A stretch of DNA of 13,030 bases from JBGMEA01 sp964444065 (GTDB lineage Bacteria > Bacillota > Clostridia > Eubacteriales > Anaerofustaceae), in assembly GCA_964444065.1 (NCBI GenBank), contig CAYUFL010000044.1, positions 1-13,030 of the forward strand. Direction: 5' to 3'. The notes under the pieces were generated by a model that was not told the origin of the DNA, did not search any database, and worked only from the letters and a program-made list of their open reading frames with translations. This document shows, one piece after another, positions 5,574-10,970 of the stretch (its first letter is position 1; each line of letters opens with the position of its first letter). A program made the translations under genes and the position numbers.

Positions 5574-6149
5574 ATGAAACTGACAAAAGGCGCAGACCGC
5601 GCAGCCGCACTGATTTTTGTGATCCTGAGCATCGGGGTCATCGGAGCGATGATTGTTTTTCCGTCCTTTTTCGAATGGGCTTTTGCGCGTCACCACAACC
5701 GGTGGAGCTGGTATATCCGTCCGTTGTTTTTGATCCCGTTCTGTTTGTTTGCCTACAAACGCAGCCTGAGCGGCATCGCAGCGACGATCTTCCTGCTGAC
5801 TACGAGCATGTTCTGGTTTTCCGTGCCTGTGCAATCGGACGAGATGGTCAATCAGTTTTTGGCGATGGAGATGGAGTATCTGACGGGAAGTTGGGATGCA
5901 ATCAAAATTCTCATCACGCTGATCGTTCCGATCTCGCTTTCGCTCTTGGCATATGCCTTCTGGAAACGGAGCCTGTGGTTCGGCATCGCTGTGATGGCAT
6001 TTATCGCCGTGGCGAAAATTATCTGGAGTGCCGCATTCGGGGGTGAGAGCGGACAGTCGATTCTGATTCCCGCGATTGTCGGACTGATTGTCTGTATTGT
6101 GCTGGTCATTGTTGCATTTCGGAAACTGGAGAAAAAGAAAAATCAATAA
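5574..6149 (+). CDS. Multi-pass membrane protein of unknown function, TetR operon
   Basis: A 191-residue integral membrane protein. Hydrophobic segments lie near residues 11-31, 47-62, 67-84, 111-130, 133-152 and 161-183, suggesting six helices, with a basic C-terminal tail (RKLEKKKNQ). A tract rich in conserved-looking aromatic and charged residues follows helix 1: FFEWAFARHHNRWSWYIRP (residues 32-50). I do not recognise a family with a known activity. It has no ATPase partner, no LPXTG or lipobox and no transporter signature that I can identify. The start is set by GGGAGGTACTTTTG before the ATG at 5574; the frame is open further upstream inside the TetR gene but has no site there. Being the only other gene of a TetR operon, it is the likely regulated effector, perhaps for efflux, membrane adaptation or sensing. 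Confidence 0.8.
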   Translation: MKLTKGADRAAALIFVILSIGVIGAMIVFPSFFEWAFARHHNRWSWYIRPLFLIPFCLFAYKRSLSGIAATIFLLTTSMFWFSVPVQSDEMVNQFLAMEMEYLTGSWDAIKILITLIVPISLSLLAYAFWKRSLWFGIAVMAFIAVAKIIWSAAFGGESGQSILIPAIVGLIVCIVLVIVAFRKLEKKKNQ

Positions 6150-6153
6150 TGAA

Positions 6154-6185
6154 AACAAGAGATGCGGCATACCGTGTCTCTTGTT
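6154..6185 (+). terminator. Hairpin after the TetR operon
   Basis: Nine-pair stem AACAAGAGA / TCTCTTGTT (6154-6162 with 6177-6185), extended inward by TGCGG/CCGTG with two G-U pairs, followed by CATTTTA. The T run is weak, so termination may be incomplete. Confidence 0.6.
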
Positions 6186-6201
6186 CATTTTACCGGGACG
6201 G

Positions 6202-6250
6202 AATCACGTGATTTATACAATATATGTATTAATCAATATATGCAATATAC
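6202..6250 (+). repeat. AT-rich intergenic repeats of unknown role
   Basis: A 12-bp palindrome AATCACGTGATT (6202-6213) is followed by two direct copies of CAATATATG (6218-6226 and 6234-6242) and a partial third (6243-6249). No gene starts downstream on either strand: the flanking genes converge here. Confidence 0.4.
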
Positions 6251-6311
6251 AATTAAACAAGACGATGTTTTCTGCATTCACTTTTCGCATGTTGCTGCAA
6301 TCTGCAAGAAC

Positions 6312-6346
6312 CAAAAGAGCGGCAGATACCAACTGCCGCTCTTTTG
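6312..6346. terminator. Bidirectional terminator at the end of the sigma/anti-sigma operon
   Basis: A 14-pair perfect stem with arms CAAAAGAGCGGCAG (6312-6325) and CTGCCGCTCTTTTG (6333-6346) and a seven-base loop. Flanking A and T tracts allow function on both strands; on the minus strand it ends the anti-sigma transcript. Confidence 0.85.
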
Positions 6347-6378
6347 TATTCCCATCTTAATCAATACGCAATTGTTCG

Positions 6379-7659
6379 TTATTCTTCTTTCTTATCTTCC
6401 GCGTTATCCGCAGATGCTTCTGTCGCTTCGGTCTTATCCGTATTCTTTGTCTTCGGAACAATCAGCCCTTTTTTCTTTCGCACCAGGTAGACAATGCCGA
6501 GAACGATTGCCGCAAGAATCGCAAACGGCAGAATGTAGAAGACGACCAGAATCAGTTTTTCGATTGCCGTCAGGAAAATATTCACCGATTTGACAAACGC
6601 TCCCTTGATGTCTTTCCACAGGTTTGCGAACGGAGAATTGATGTCCGCCGAGGAAATGTCCTGTTCATACAGTGAAATCGTAATCGTCGAATACGCAATC
6701 AGATTATCGTAATTCTGCAGGATCGATTCGCGGCTGTCGATTTCCGTGCGCACGCGGTTCAACTCTGTTTCGACTGCGAGCATGTCGGAGACCGAGCTTG
6801 CCTGATTCATCAGTTCGTTCAGGCGGGTTTCCTGCAGTCTGTAATTTGCCAGTTCGCTCTGCACGTCCCGATAGGACTGTGTGACGTTTTCGCTGTAGGT
6901 GTAGGAAGCGCTTACTTCGCCGTAGCTTTCAAGTGTCTGCATCGCCGTCTCATACTGATCGACAGGGATTCGCACCGTCACCGATCCGTAGCTTGTGTAA
7001 TCGTAATACGTATCGTTGTTCAGCGAATAGTACGAGTTTTCGGTAAATCCGCCGATGCTCTGCACATACACCGTGATCTCGTCGATGGTTTTTTTCAGAT
7101 CGCCCGTATACAGACTGACGCTGCCCGAATAAATAATCTTGTCGGGATCGAGTCCTGTTAACGGCGTCGAGGTTTCGCTTGTCGGCCCGGCGCCCGAGGC
7201 ATTGCCCGAACCGGTTGATACGGAATCGGCGCCTTTGTCCGGATCGCTCGAGCGCAATCCCTCGCTTTGCGGCGTGCTGCTGCCGACGGTGCCGTAATCC
7301 GAAGATGAAAGGTTGTCGGTCAGAAAAAGCTGCTGCACAAAACTGACCGCGAATACGGCAAATACCAATACGGCAGCGGAAAGCCAGATGACGCGTTTTG
7401 CATCAAACTTTTTCCATTTCTCTTTTTTGAACATTTTCACAGTTTCCTCCGTCCACGCATCTGTCCAATCTTCCTTCGGAAGATCCTGCAATGCATGCTT
7501 TATTTTGCTTAACCGGACATAATATCGGAAACAGTCGTCGCATTCTTTGAAGTGCGCCTGCAGTTCCGCAGTTTCTTCTTCATTCAGATCACCGTCCAGA
7601 TGACGGCTGATCCATTCTCTGTAGCGTTCGTCGCACATACCGTTATTCTTTCTGTTCAT
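6379..7659 (-). CDS. Membrane anti-sigma factor: zinc-finger domain fused to an extracytoplasmic DUF4349 domain
   Basis: A 426-residue protein in four parts. Residues 8-60 form a ZAS/zf-HC2 anti-sigma domain with HX3CX2C ligands His36, Cys40, Cys43 and a likely fourth ligand Cys9. A membrane helix follows at about 90-112. A Ser/Gly/Thr-rich linker (113-170) leads to a DUF4349 domain beginning near DKIIYSGSVSLYTGDL, with a coiled coil at about 265-315 (ANYRLQETRLNELMNQ and onward) and a final membrane helix at about 369-393. A charged tail (KTEATEASADNAEDKKEE) ends it. The zinc finger should hold the ECF sigma factor encoded just upstream; start and stop overlap as ATGA, so synthesis is coupled. 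An alternative ATG seven codons in (7638) would keep all domains. DUF4349 alone is usually a separate envelope protein; here it is placed to be the stress-sensing part. That role is inferred. Confidence 0.9.
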   Translation of the reverse strand: MNRKNNGMCDERYREWISRHLDGDLNEEETAELQAHFKECDDCFRYYVRLSKIKHALQDLPKEDWTDAWTEETVKMFKKEKWKKFDAKRVIWLSAAVLVFAVFAVSFVQQLFLTDNLSSSDYGTVGSSTPQSEGLRSSDPDKGADSVSTGSGNASGAGPTSETSTPLTGLDPDKIIYSGSVSLYTGDLKKTIDEITVYVQSIGGFTENSYYSLNNDTYYDYTSYGSVTVRIPVDQYETAMQTLESYGEVSASYTYSENVTQSYRDVQSELANYRLQETRLNELMNQASSVSDMLAVETELNRVRTEIDSRESILQNYDNLIAYSTITISLYEQDISSADINSPFANLWKDIKGAFVKSVNIFLTAIEKLILVVFYILPFAILAAIVLGIVYLVRKKKGLIVPKTKNTDKTEATEASADNAEDKKEE

Positions 7660-8201
7660 AGGATACCTTCTTCCCGAATAAGCAGCTCACGCATTGCGCC
7701 GCGCGCGCGGCTCAGTCTGGATTTGACCGTGCCGAGTTCGACGTGCTGCATTTCCGCAATTTCCTCATAGGAGAATCCCATCATATCACGCAGAATCAGC
7801 ATTTCGCGGAATTCTGCATTCAGCTGTGCAAGCGCGTTTTTGATGATGACTTCCGTTTCCGCACGCGCGATATCATCAATCGCATGTTCTTGATGCGCAA
7901 GGGCAGTGCACTCGTCAAACGGGACTGTGATCGGCTTGTTCTTTTTCAGCCAGTCACGCGCCGCGTTCAGTGCGATGCTGCAAATCCAGGTTTCGAGGCT
8001 GCTGGCGCCTCGAAACGAATCCATATGCTCATATGCACGCAAAAATGCATCCTGCACAATATCTTTTGCATCTTCTCTGCTGTTGATCATCGGCAATACC
8101 AGATGATAGATACGCCCGCCGAGATGCTCAACCAGCTGCCGAAATGCATCATTGTCTCCCTTGCGGCAGTTCGTGAGGAGCCGGTCTTCGAAGCCTTCCA
8201 T
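7656..8201 (-). CDS. ECF-type RNA polymerase sigma factor
   Basis: A 181-residue group-4 (ECF) sigma factor. Region 2 spans about residues 22-88, with DAKDIVQDAFLRAYEHMDSF (region 2.2, core binding) and the SLETWICSIALNAARDWLKK region 2.3-2.4 segment. Region 4 spans about 121-172 with LNAEFREMLILRDMMGFSYE and a helix-turn-helix ending GTVKSRLSRARGAMRELL. There is no region 1.1 or 3, as normal for ECF factors. GGAGG lies seven bases before the ATG. The stop overlaps the start of the membrane anti-sigma gene. An ECF-type promoter (GGAAC-N17-CGTC) just upstream suggests positive autoregulation. It probably responds to envelope stress, but the signal and regulon cannot be read here. Confidence 0.93.
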   Translation of the reverse strand: MEGFEDRLLTNCRKGDNDAFRQLVEHLGGRIYHLVLPMINSREDAKDIVQDAFLRAYEHMDSFRGASSLETWICSIALNAARDWLKKNKPITVPFDECTALAHQEHAIDDIARAETEVIIKNALAQLNAEFREMLILRDMMGFSYEEIAEMQHVELGTVKSRLSRARGAMRELLIREEGIL

Positions 8202-8222
8202 GATAGCCTCCTTTCTTCTTTA

Positions 8223-8248
8223 GACGGTATTCTGCTGTAAAAAGTTCC
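8223..8248 (-). promoter_or_regulatory. Putative ECF-sigma autoregulatory promoter
   Basis: On the minus strand GGAAC (8248-8244), 17-base spacer, CGTC (8226-8223). This is the form recognised by many ECF sigma factors (an AAC-containing -35 and a CGT-containing -10). The leader before the start at 8201 would be short, about 15 bases, and includes the GGAGG site. Confidence 0.65.
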
Positions 8249-8274
8249 GTATTCGGTGAATTATGATTGCTTTT

Positions 8275-8303
8275 ATTTTATACAAAAATAGGTGCGCTGT
8301 ACA
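8275..8303 (-). promoter_or_regulatory. Possible basal sigma-A promoter of the sigma/anti-sigma operon
   Basis: On the minus strand TGTACA (8303-8298), 17-base spacer, TAAAAT (8280-8275). It lies upstream of the ECF-type promoter and could give basal expression. The -35 box is only a four-of-six match. Confidence 0.45.
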
Positions 8304-8340
8304 GTATGCGGCTGCAAATAATCCGCGCAAACAATTTGCT

Positions 8341-8369
8341 TGTACATTTTTCCCCTAAAGTGCTATACT
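8341..8369 (+). promoter_or_regulatory. Promoter of the small helical protein gene
   Basis: TGTACA (8341-8346), 17-base spacer and extended -10 TGC-TATACT (8361-8369). It points away from the sigma operon, giving a divergent arrangement. The leader is about 70 bases. Confidence 0.65.
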
Positions 8370-8444
8370 AAAGGCAAATATCGTGCAATGCGTAACGAAC
8401 AAAGAACGGCTTGTACGAAACTGAAACCAAATAGGAGTACGCAT

Positions 8445-8705
8445 ATGCAAGAGCAGACTGAGATTCTGAAAGAGATGTTGGGCGTGCTTCGCGAAAGCGC
8501 AGCCACACTGCGTGCGGGTCAGGACAAAAGTGCCGAATCTTACGCAGAATTCTGCGATAAGCTGGACAGTGTGATTGCCACCTTGAATGTGTTGTGCGGC
8601 GGCGGTTCGGATACCATCGGTGCGTTGGTCGTCAGACTTGACAATATCGAGAGCACGCTTTCGGATATGCGTGCCAAACTGGAGGAAGTCCATCTGTCTT
8701 TGTAG
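8445..8705 (+). CDS. Small helical (coiled-coil) protein of unknown function
   Basis: An 86-residue, acidic, almost wholly helical protein. Its start MQEQTEILKEMLGVLRESAA and its end LVVRLDNIESTLSDMRAKLE show heptad spacing of Leu, Ile and Val, so a coiled coil or helical hairpin is likely. There is no signal peptide or membrane segment, and a CGGGSD break near residue 51 separates two helices. GGAG lies seven bases before the ATG at 8445, behind a good extended -10 promoter; the frame is open further upstream but that would run through the promoter. A GC-rich hairpin at the stop (GCGCG-CAA-CGCGC, 8705-8717) may end the transcript. I do not recognise the family. Its divergent place beside the ECF sigma gene is the only clue to context. 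Confidence 0.75.
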   Translation: MQEQTEILKEMLGVLRESAATLRAGQDKSAESYAEFCDKLDSVIATLNVLCGGGSDTIGALVVRLDNIESTLSDMRAKLEEVHLSL

Positions 8706-8764
8706 CGCGCAACGCGCAGGGATTTTTATGATATCGGCAGACAGCCCCGAATCAAAAAGAACGC

Positions 8765-8791
8765 TAATATAAATATTGAATATTTATATTA
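8765..8791. repeat. Perfect 27-bp AT-only palindrome
   Basis: Arms TAATATAAATATT (8765-8777) and AATATTTATATTA (8779-8791) are exact reverse complements around a single G. It lies between the small helical protein gene and the zinc-ribbon cassette. It could be a regulator site or a cruciform-forming spacer; it lacks G+C for a terminator. Confidence 0.6.
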
Positions 8792-8851
8792 TAATACATA
8801 TTTTATGATGTATCGGAAGAACAAATACGCAGCATTGCCCCCTTGTCTCAA

Positions 8852-8870
8852 AATCACCCCGAGGGTGATT
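8852..8870. promoter_or_regulatory. 19-bp inverted repeat overlapping a -35 box (putative operator)
   Basis: Arms AATCACCC (8852-8859) and GGGTGATT (8863-8870) are perfect reverse complements around CGA. The right arm supplies the first two bases of the TTGACA -35 box, so a bound protein would block RNA polymerase. No regulator gene with an evident link is in the window. Confidence 0.65.
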
Positions 8871-8897
8871 GACAATATCGCGCATAACGGATATGAT
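8869..8897 (+). promoter_or_regulatory. Consensus sigma-A promoter of the zinc-ribbon cassette
   Basis: Perfect TTGACA (8869-8874), 17-base spacer, TATGAT (8892-8897). It lies 22 bases before the chosen start at 8919 and settles that start against an in-frame ATG at 8805. Confidence 0.85.
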
Positions 8898-8918
8898 GGG
8901 CTTGTGAAGGAGTGGAAA

Positions 8919-9266
8919 ATGATGCTGGGCGCATTTACGAAATCGTTTGAAGATGAATCAACTGCGGACATGTTTGTCTTTGCGTTTTTCTGTGATGCCA
9001 GCGGTGCTCCTTGGAAAAGCAAGGCAGTATCGTTCAGCCGAAGCAATGATCCGCTCTGCCGATTGCTCGGTGTACGTGCCCCGGGTTGGAAAAAAGAACA
9101 TGAGGCTGCGTACGAACGGGCCAATCTCGAGGCGATGCTGCATTTTAACCGATGCCCCGTCTGCGGAGGATGGGTATGCGATACTGCATTCAACGAGGAT
9201 GCGAATTGTTGCATCCGTTGCGCAGAATCCGCCGAACCGCAGGCGCCGCAGCAAAGCCCCGAATGA
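8919..9266 (+). CDS. Zinc-ribbon protein of unknown function, first gene of a three-gene cassette
   Basis: A 115-residue soluble protein. The C-terminal third carries a cysteine cluster, FNRCPVCGGWVCDTAFNEDA then CCIRCAE, with Cys79/Cys82 and Cys98/Cys101 as the likely zinc ligands and Cys87 and Cys97 as extras. The first 75 residues contain an aromatic-rich segment (ADMFVFAFFCDASGAPW) and SRSNDPLCRLLGV but no domain I recognise; the tail is Pro/Gln/Ala-rich. The ATG at 8919 has GGAG six bases upstream and follows a consensus promoter; an in-frame ATG at 8805 would lie upstream of that promoter and has no ribosome binding site. A Tic20/DUF4870-like gene starts 63 bases after its stop, with a lipoprotein gene after that. 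Confidence 0.8.
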   Translation: MMLGAFTKSFEDESTADMFVFAFFCDASGAPWKSKAVSFSRSNDPLCRLLGVRAPGWKKEHEAAYERANLEAMLHFNRCPVCGGWVCDTAFNEDANCCIRCAESAEPQAPQQSPE

Positions 9267-9329
9267 TCTTTGGGCGGAATATCCGCTTTCAGATAAAGCA
9301 TTTATTGATTTTATAAGGAGGTTACTGTT

Positions 9330-9719
9330 ATGACACAGCAACAACAACCATTTAACATGCCTGACAACACGAATGAATTCGATCCTCAGGACATCGAAGC
9401 CAACAAAGTGATGGGCGGACTCGCCTATATCCTGTTTTTCCTTCCTTTGATTGCGGCTCCGCAATCAAAATACGCGAGATTCCATTCGAATCAGGGGCTG
9501 CTTCTGGTATTGCTCTCGGTTGCATTGGAAATCGTGATCTGGATCATTTCTATGCTGATCTTCTCCATTTTCAGCTATGGTTTGTGGGCTGTTTGGGGTA
9601 TCGTCACGACTGTTCTGTGGCTCGGTATCGCAGCGCTCGGCATCATCGGACTGATCAACGGATTTACGGGAAAAGCAAAAGAACTTCCGATCATCGGAAA
9701 AATCAAAATCATCAAATAA
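9330..9719 (+). CDS. Tic20/DUF4870-like membrane protein
   Basis: A 129-residue membrane protein. After a polar Gln/Asn/Asp-rich N-terminus comes EANKVMGGLAYILFFLPLIA (residues 24-43), then KYARFHSNQGLLLVLLSVAL (48-67), and further helices at about 56-82 and 84-110. The short loop K.ARFHSNQ(G/A) between the first two helices is the hallmark of the DUF4870/Tic20-like family, small bacterial proteins distantly related to a chloroplast import component. Their bacterial role is not established. TAAGGAGG lies eight bases before the ATG. It sits between a zinc-ribbon gene and a lipoprotein gene on the same strand with short gaps, so co-transcription is likely. Confidence 0.85.
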   Translation: MTQQQQPFNMPDNTNEFDPQDIEANKVMGGLAYILFFLPLIAAPQSKYARFHSNQGLLLVLLSVALEIVIWIISMLIFSIFSYGLWAVWGIVTTVLWLGIAALGIIGLINGFTGKAKELPIIGKIKIIK

Positions 9720-9753
9720 TTTAAAATTTAAACAATGTAAGGAGTAAGCGGGT

Positions 9754-10254
9754 ATGCTCAAAAAAATTGTAGTGCTTTTGCTTGCACTTGGTCTTGTCAT
9801 GTCGGTTACGTCATGCGGACTGGGTGAGAAAGCAGCGGAAAAAGCCGTCGAAAAAGCGATCAGCGGCAGTACGGGCGGAAACGTTGACGTGAATTCGAAA
9901 GACGGTTCGGTTACGGTTAAGGATGACAAAGGGAATACCGCATCCTTCGGTGGGACAGATTGGCCGACCAGCGATGCTGCAAAATTGATTCCGAAGTTTA
10001 CTGCAGGCGAAATTACGTACGTAATGGACTCCGATACTTATTCTTGGATTACGCTTGCCGAAGTGAAAAAGAAGGATTATGATGCGTATGTCGTGAAAGT
10101 GCAGAATGCAGGATTCACGGTCGATCAGTATACGATGTCGTCCGATTCGTATTATATGTATACTGCATCCGATAGCAAACAGAACGCAATCTCTGCGTCC
10201 TATGACGAAGAGAGCGGAGAACTCACCATTACCATGTCCGTGTATTCGGAATAG
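9754..10254 (+). CDS. Lipoprotein of unknown function
   Basis: A 166-residue exported lipoprotein. The signal peptide MLKKIVVLLLALGLVMSVTS ends in a lipobox VTSC with Cys21 as the lipidated residue. After cleavage comes an Ala/Lys/Glu helix (GLGEKAAEKAVEKAIS), then a Gly-rich strand region with alternating residues (GNVDVNSKDGSVTVKDDKGN), a TDWPTSDAAKLIPKF segment and a Tyr/Ser-rich beta domain. The helix-plus-beta pattern with a WP.S..AKLIP motif recalls small Bacillota lipoproteins of the DUF6591 kind, but this assignment is from memory and tentative. AAGGAG lies before the ATG with slightly long spacing. It follows the Tic20-like gene by 34 bases and is the last gene before a terminator. 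An envelope role is inferred from location only. Confidence 0.8.
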   Translation: MLKKIVVLLLALGLVMSVTSCGLGEKAAEKAVEKAISGSTGGNVDVNSKDGSVTVKDDKGNTASFGGTDWPTSDAAKLIPKFTAGEITYVMDSDTYSWITLAEVKKKDYDAYVVKVQNAGFTVDQYTMSSDSYYMYTASDSKQNAISASYDEESGELTITMSVYSE

Positions 10255-10313
10255 CATTCTTGATCGGAAGTTCCTTCCGGTTTGGAATGGGGAAGAGAAT
10301 TATGGGGTATCAA

Positions 10314-10345
10314 AAAGAAGACGGGAAACCGTCTTCTTTCGTTTT
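10314..10345. terminator. Terminator after the lipoprotein gene, probably bidirectional
   Basis: Eleven-pair stem AAAGAAGACGG / CCGTCTTCTTT (10314-10324 with 10329-10339) with a GAAA tetraloop, then CGTTTT on the plus strand. The A tract on the left gives a T run on the minus strand, so it can also end the DUF3795 gene. Confidence 0.8.
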
Positions 10346-10438
10346 GAGCTCATGCGAAAATGAAATCACTTTTCGCGTACATACATTCATGTTCCAAATG
10401 ACGGTGCATGGGAAGTCACTTTGATTTATTGCTGCAGC

Positions 10439-10816
10439 TTATTTCCCGTACAGCAGCAAGCGGATGATGCCCTCCTGCGTATCGGGGATATCGTAATCTC
10501 CGCTTATGGTGCCCGGCTGATGATAGACGATGCCTGCGCGCTCGTTTGCTGCCAGACAGTCCATCATGGTTTTTTCTCCGAAGCGCGCGACGAATGTCGC
10601 GAACGCGAGCGCCTTGGGTTTGTCCAGCATACTGTTTTCGCACGGAAACTGGTCGCATTCCCAGCAGCCGTGCAGTTCTTTCGATTCGCAGCAGATGAAG
10701 TTTTTGCACCACTCTTTGTCCGTGCATCCGTTATTTCTGCATCCCGGGCATGTTTCGTTTTGTGAGCAGACGCAGCAGGCAAGTCCGCAGTATGCAATTC
10801 CTCTGTCTCTGTTCAT
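10439..10816 (-). CDS. DUF3795-family cysteine-rich protein
   Basis: A 125-residue soluble protein with 14 cysteines, 13 of them in the first 60 residues. The start IAYCGLACCVCSQNETCPGC followed by a CTDKEWCKNFICC segment and LHGCWECDQFPCE is typical of the DUF3795 family, thought to be a metal-binding (zinc or iron-sulphur) fold of unknown activity. The second half is a short helical region. The start at 10816 is preferred because AAAGGAGG lies four bases upstream; a frame extension to 10843 would place the ribosome binding site inside the gene. It is transcribed alone, divergently from the FAH-family gene, from a TTGATT-17-TATAAT promoter. No partner gene explains its role. Confidence 0.85.
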   Translation of the reverse strand: MNRDRGIAYCGLACCVCSQNETCPGCRNNGCTDKEWCKNFICCESKELHGCWECDQFPCENSMLDKPKALAFATFVARFGEKTMMDCLAANERAGIVYHQPGTISGDYDIPDTQEGIIRLLLYGK

Positions 10817-10845
10817 TCGTCCTCCTTTGAACCATTCATACATTT

Positions 10846-10874
10846 ATTATAAATGAAGTTCAATACAAAATCAA
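10846..10874 (-). promoter_or_regulatory. Sigma-A promoter of the DUF3795 gene
   Basis: On the minus strand TTGATT (10874-10869), 17-base spacer, perfect TATAAT (10851-10846). It is back to back with the FAH-gene promoter, whose -35 box starts 22 bases away. Confidence 0.75.
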
Positions 10875-10895
10875 TCATGTGCCGTTGCATTCCTG

Positions 10896-10925
10896 TTGAC
10901 AGCATTTTTGCGGGTAGTGTATACT
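10896..10925 (+). promoter_or_regulatory. Sigma-A promoter of the FAH-family gene
   Basis: Perfect TTGACA (10896-10901), 18-base spacer, TATACT (10920-10925). The spacer ends in TGCGGGTAGTG, which recurs before the next plus-strand gene. Confidence 0.8.
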
Positions 10926-10970
10926 GAATTATATTTTGATCAAAATTTGCTGCATTCGAAAGGTGTCAAG

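Noticed and set aside
5364..6188. Long (274-codon) minus-strand frame opposite the TetR/membrane-protein genes
   Set aside because: It is rich in His, Arg, Gln and Asp without any motif, as expected of an antisense shadow; the plus strand has a clear TetR protein and membrane helices with good start sites.
8705..8717. GC hairpin GCGCG-CAA-CGCGC as terminator of the small helical protein gene
   Set aside because: The five T follow only after a five-base gap and the stem is short, so it is mentioned with the gene but not listed as a terminator.
8852..8897. MerR-type promoter reading of the 19-bp repeat
   Set aside because: MerR operators lie inside a 19-20 base spacer; here the spacer is 17 and the repeat lies on and before the -35 box.
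8805..8918. N-terminal extension of the zinc-ribbon gene from an ATG at 8805
   Set aside because: It has no ribosome binding site and would read through the operator-like repeat and the consensus promoter at 8869-8897.
10354..10376. GCGAAAA / TTTTCGC stem in the spacer after the lipoprotein gene
   Set aside because: Seven pairs with a nine-base loop and no T run on either strand; weaker than the adjacent tetraloop terminator.
10302..10424. 40-codon plus-strand frame starting MGYQKEDGKP after a GGGGAAG sequence
   Set aside because: It runs through the terminator hairpin, has no recognisable features and its composition looks random.
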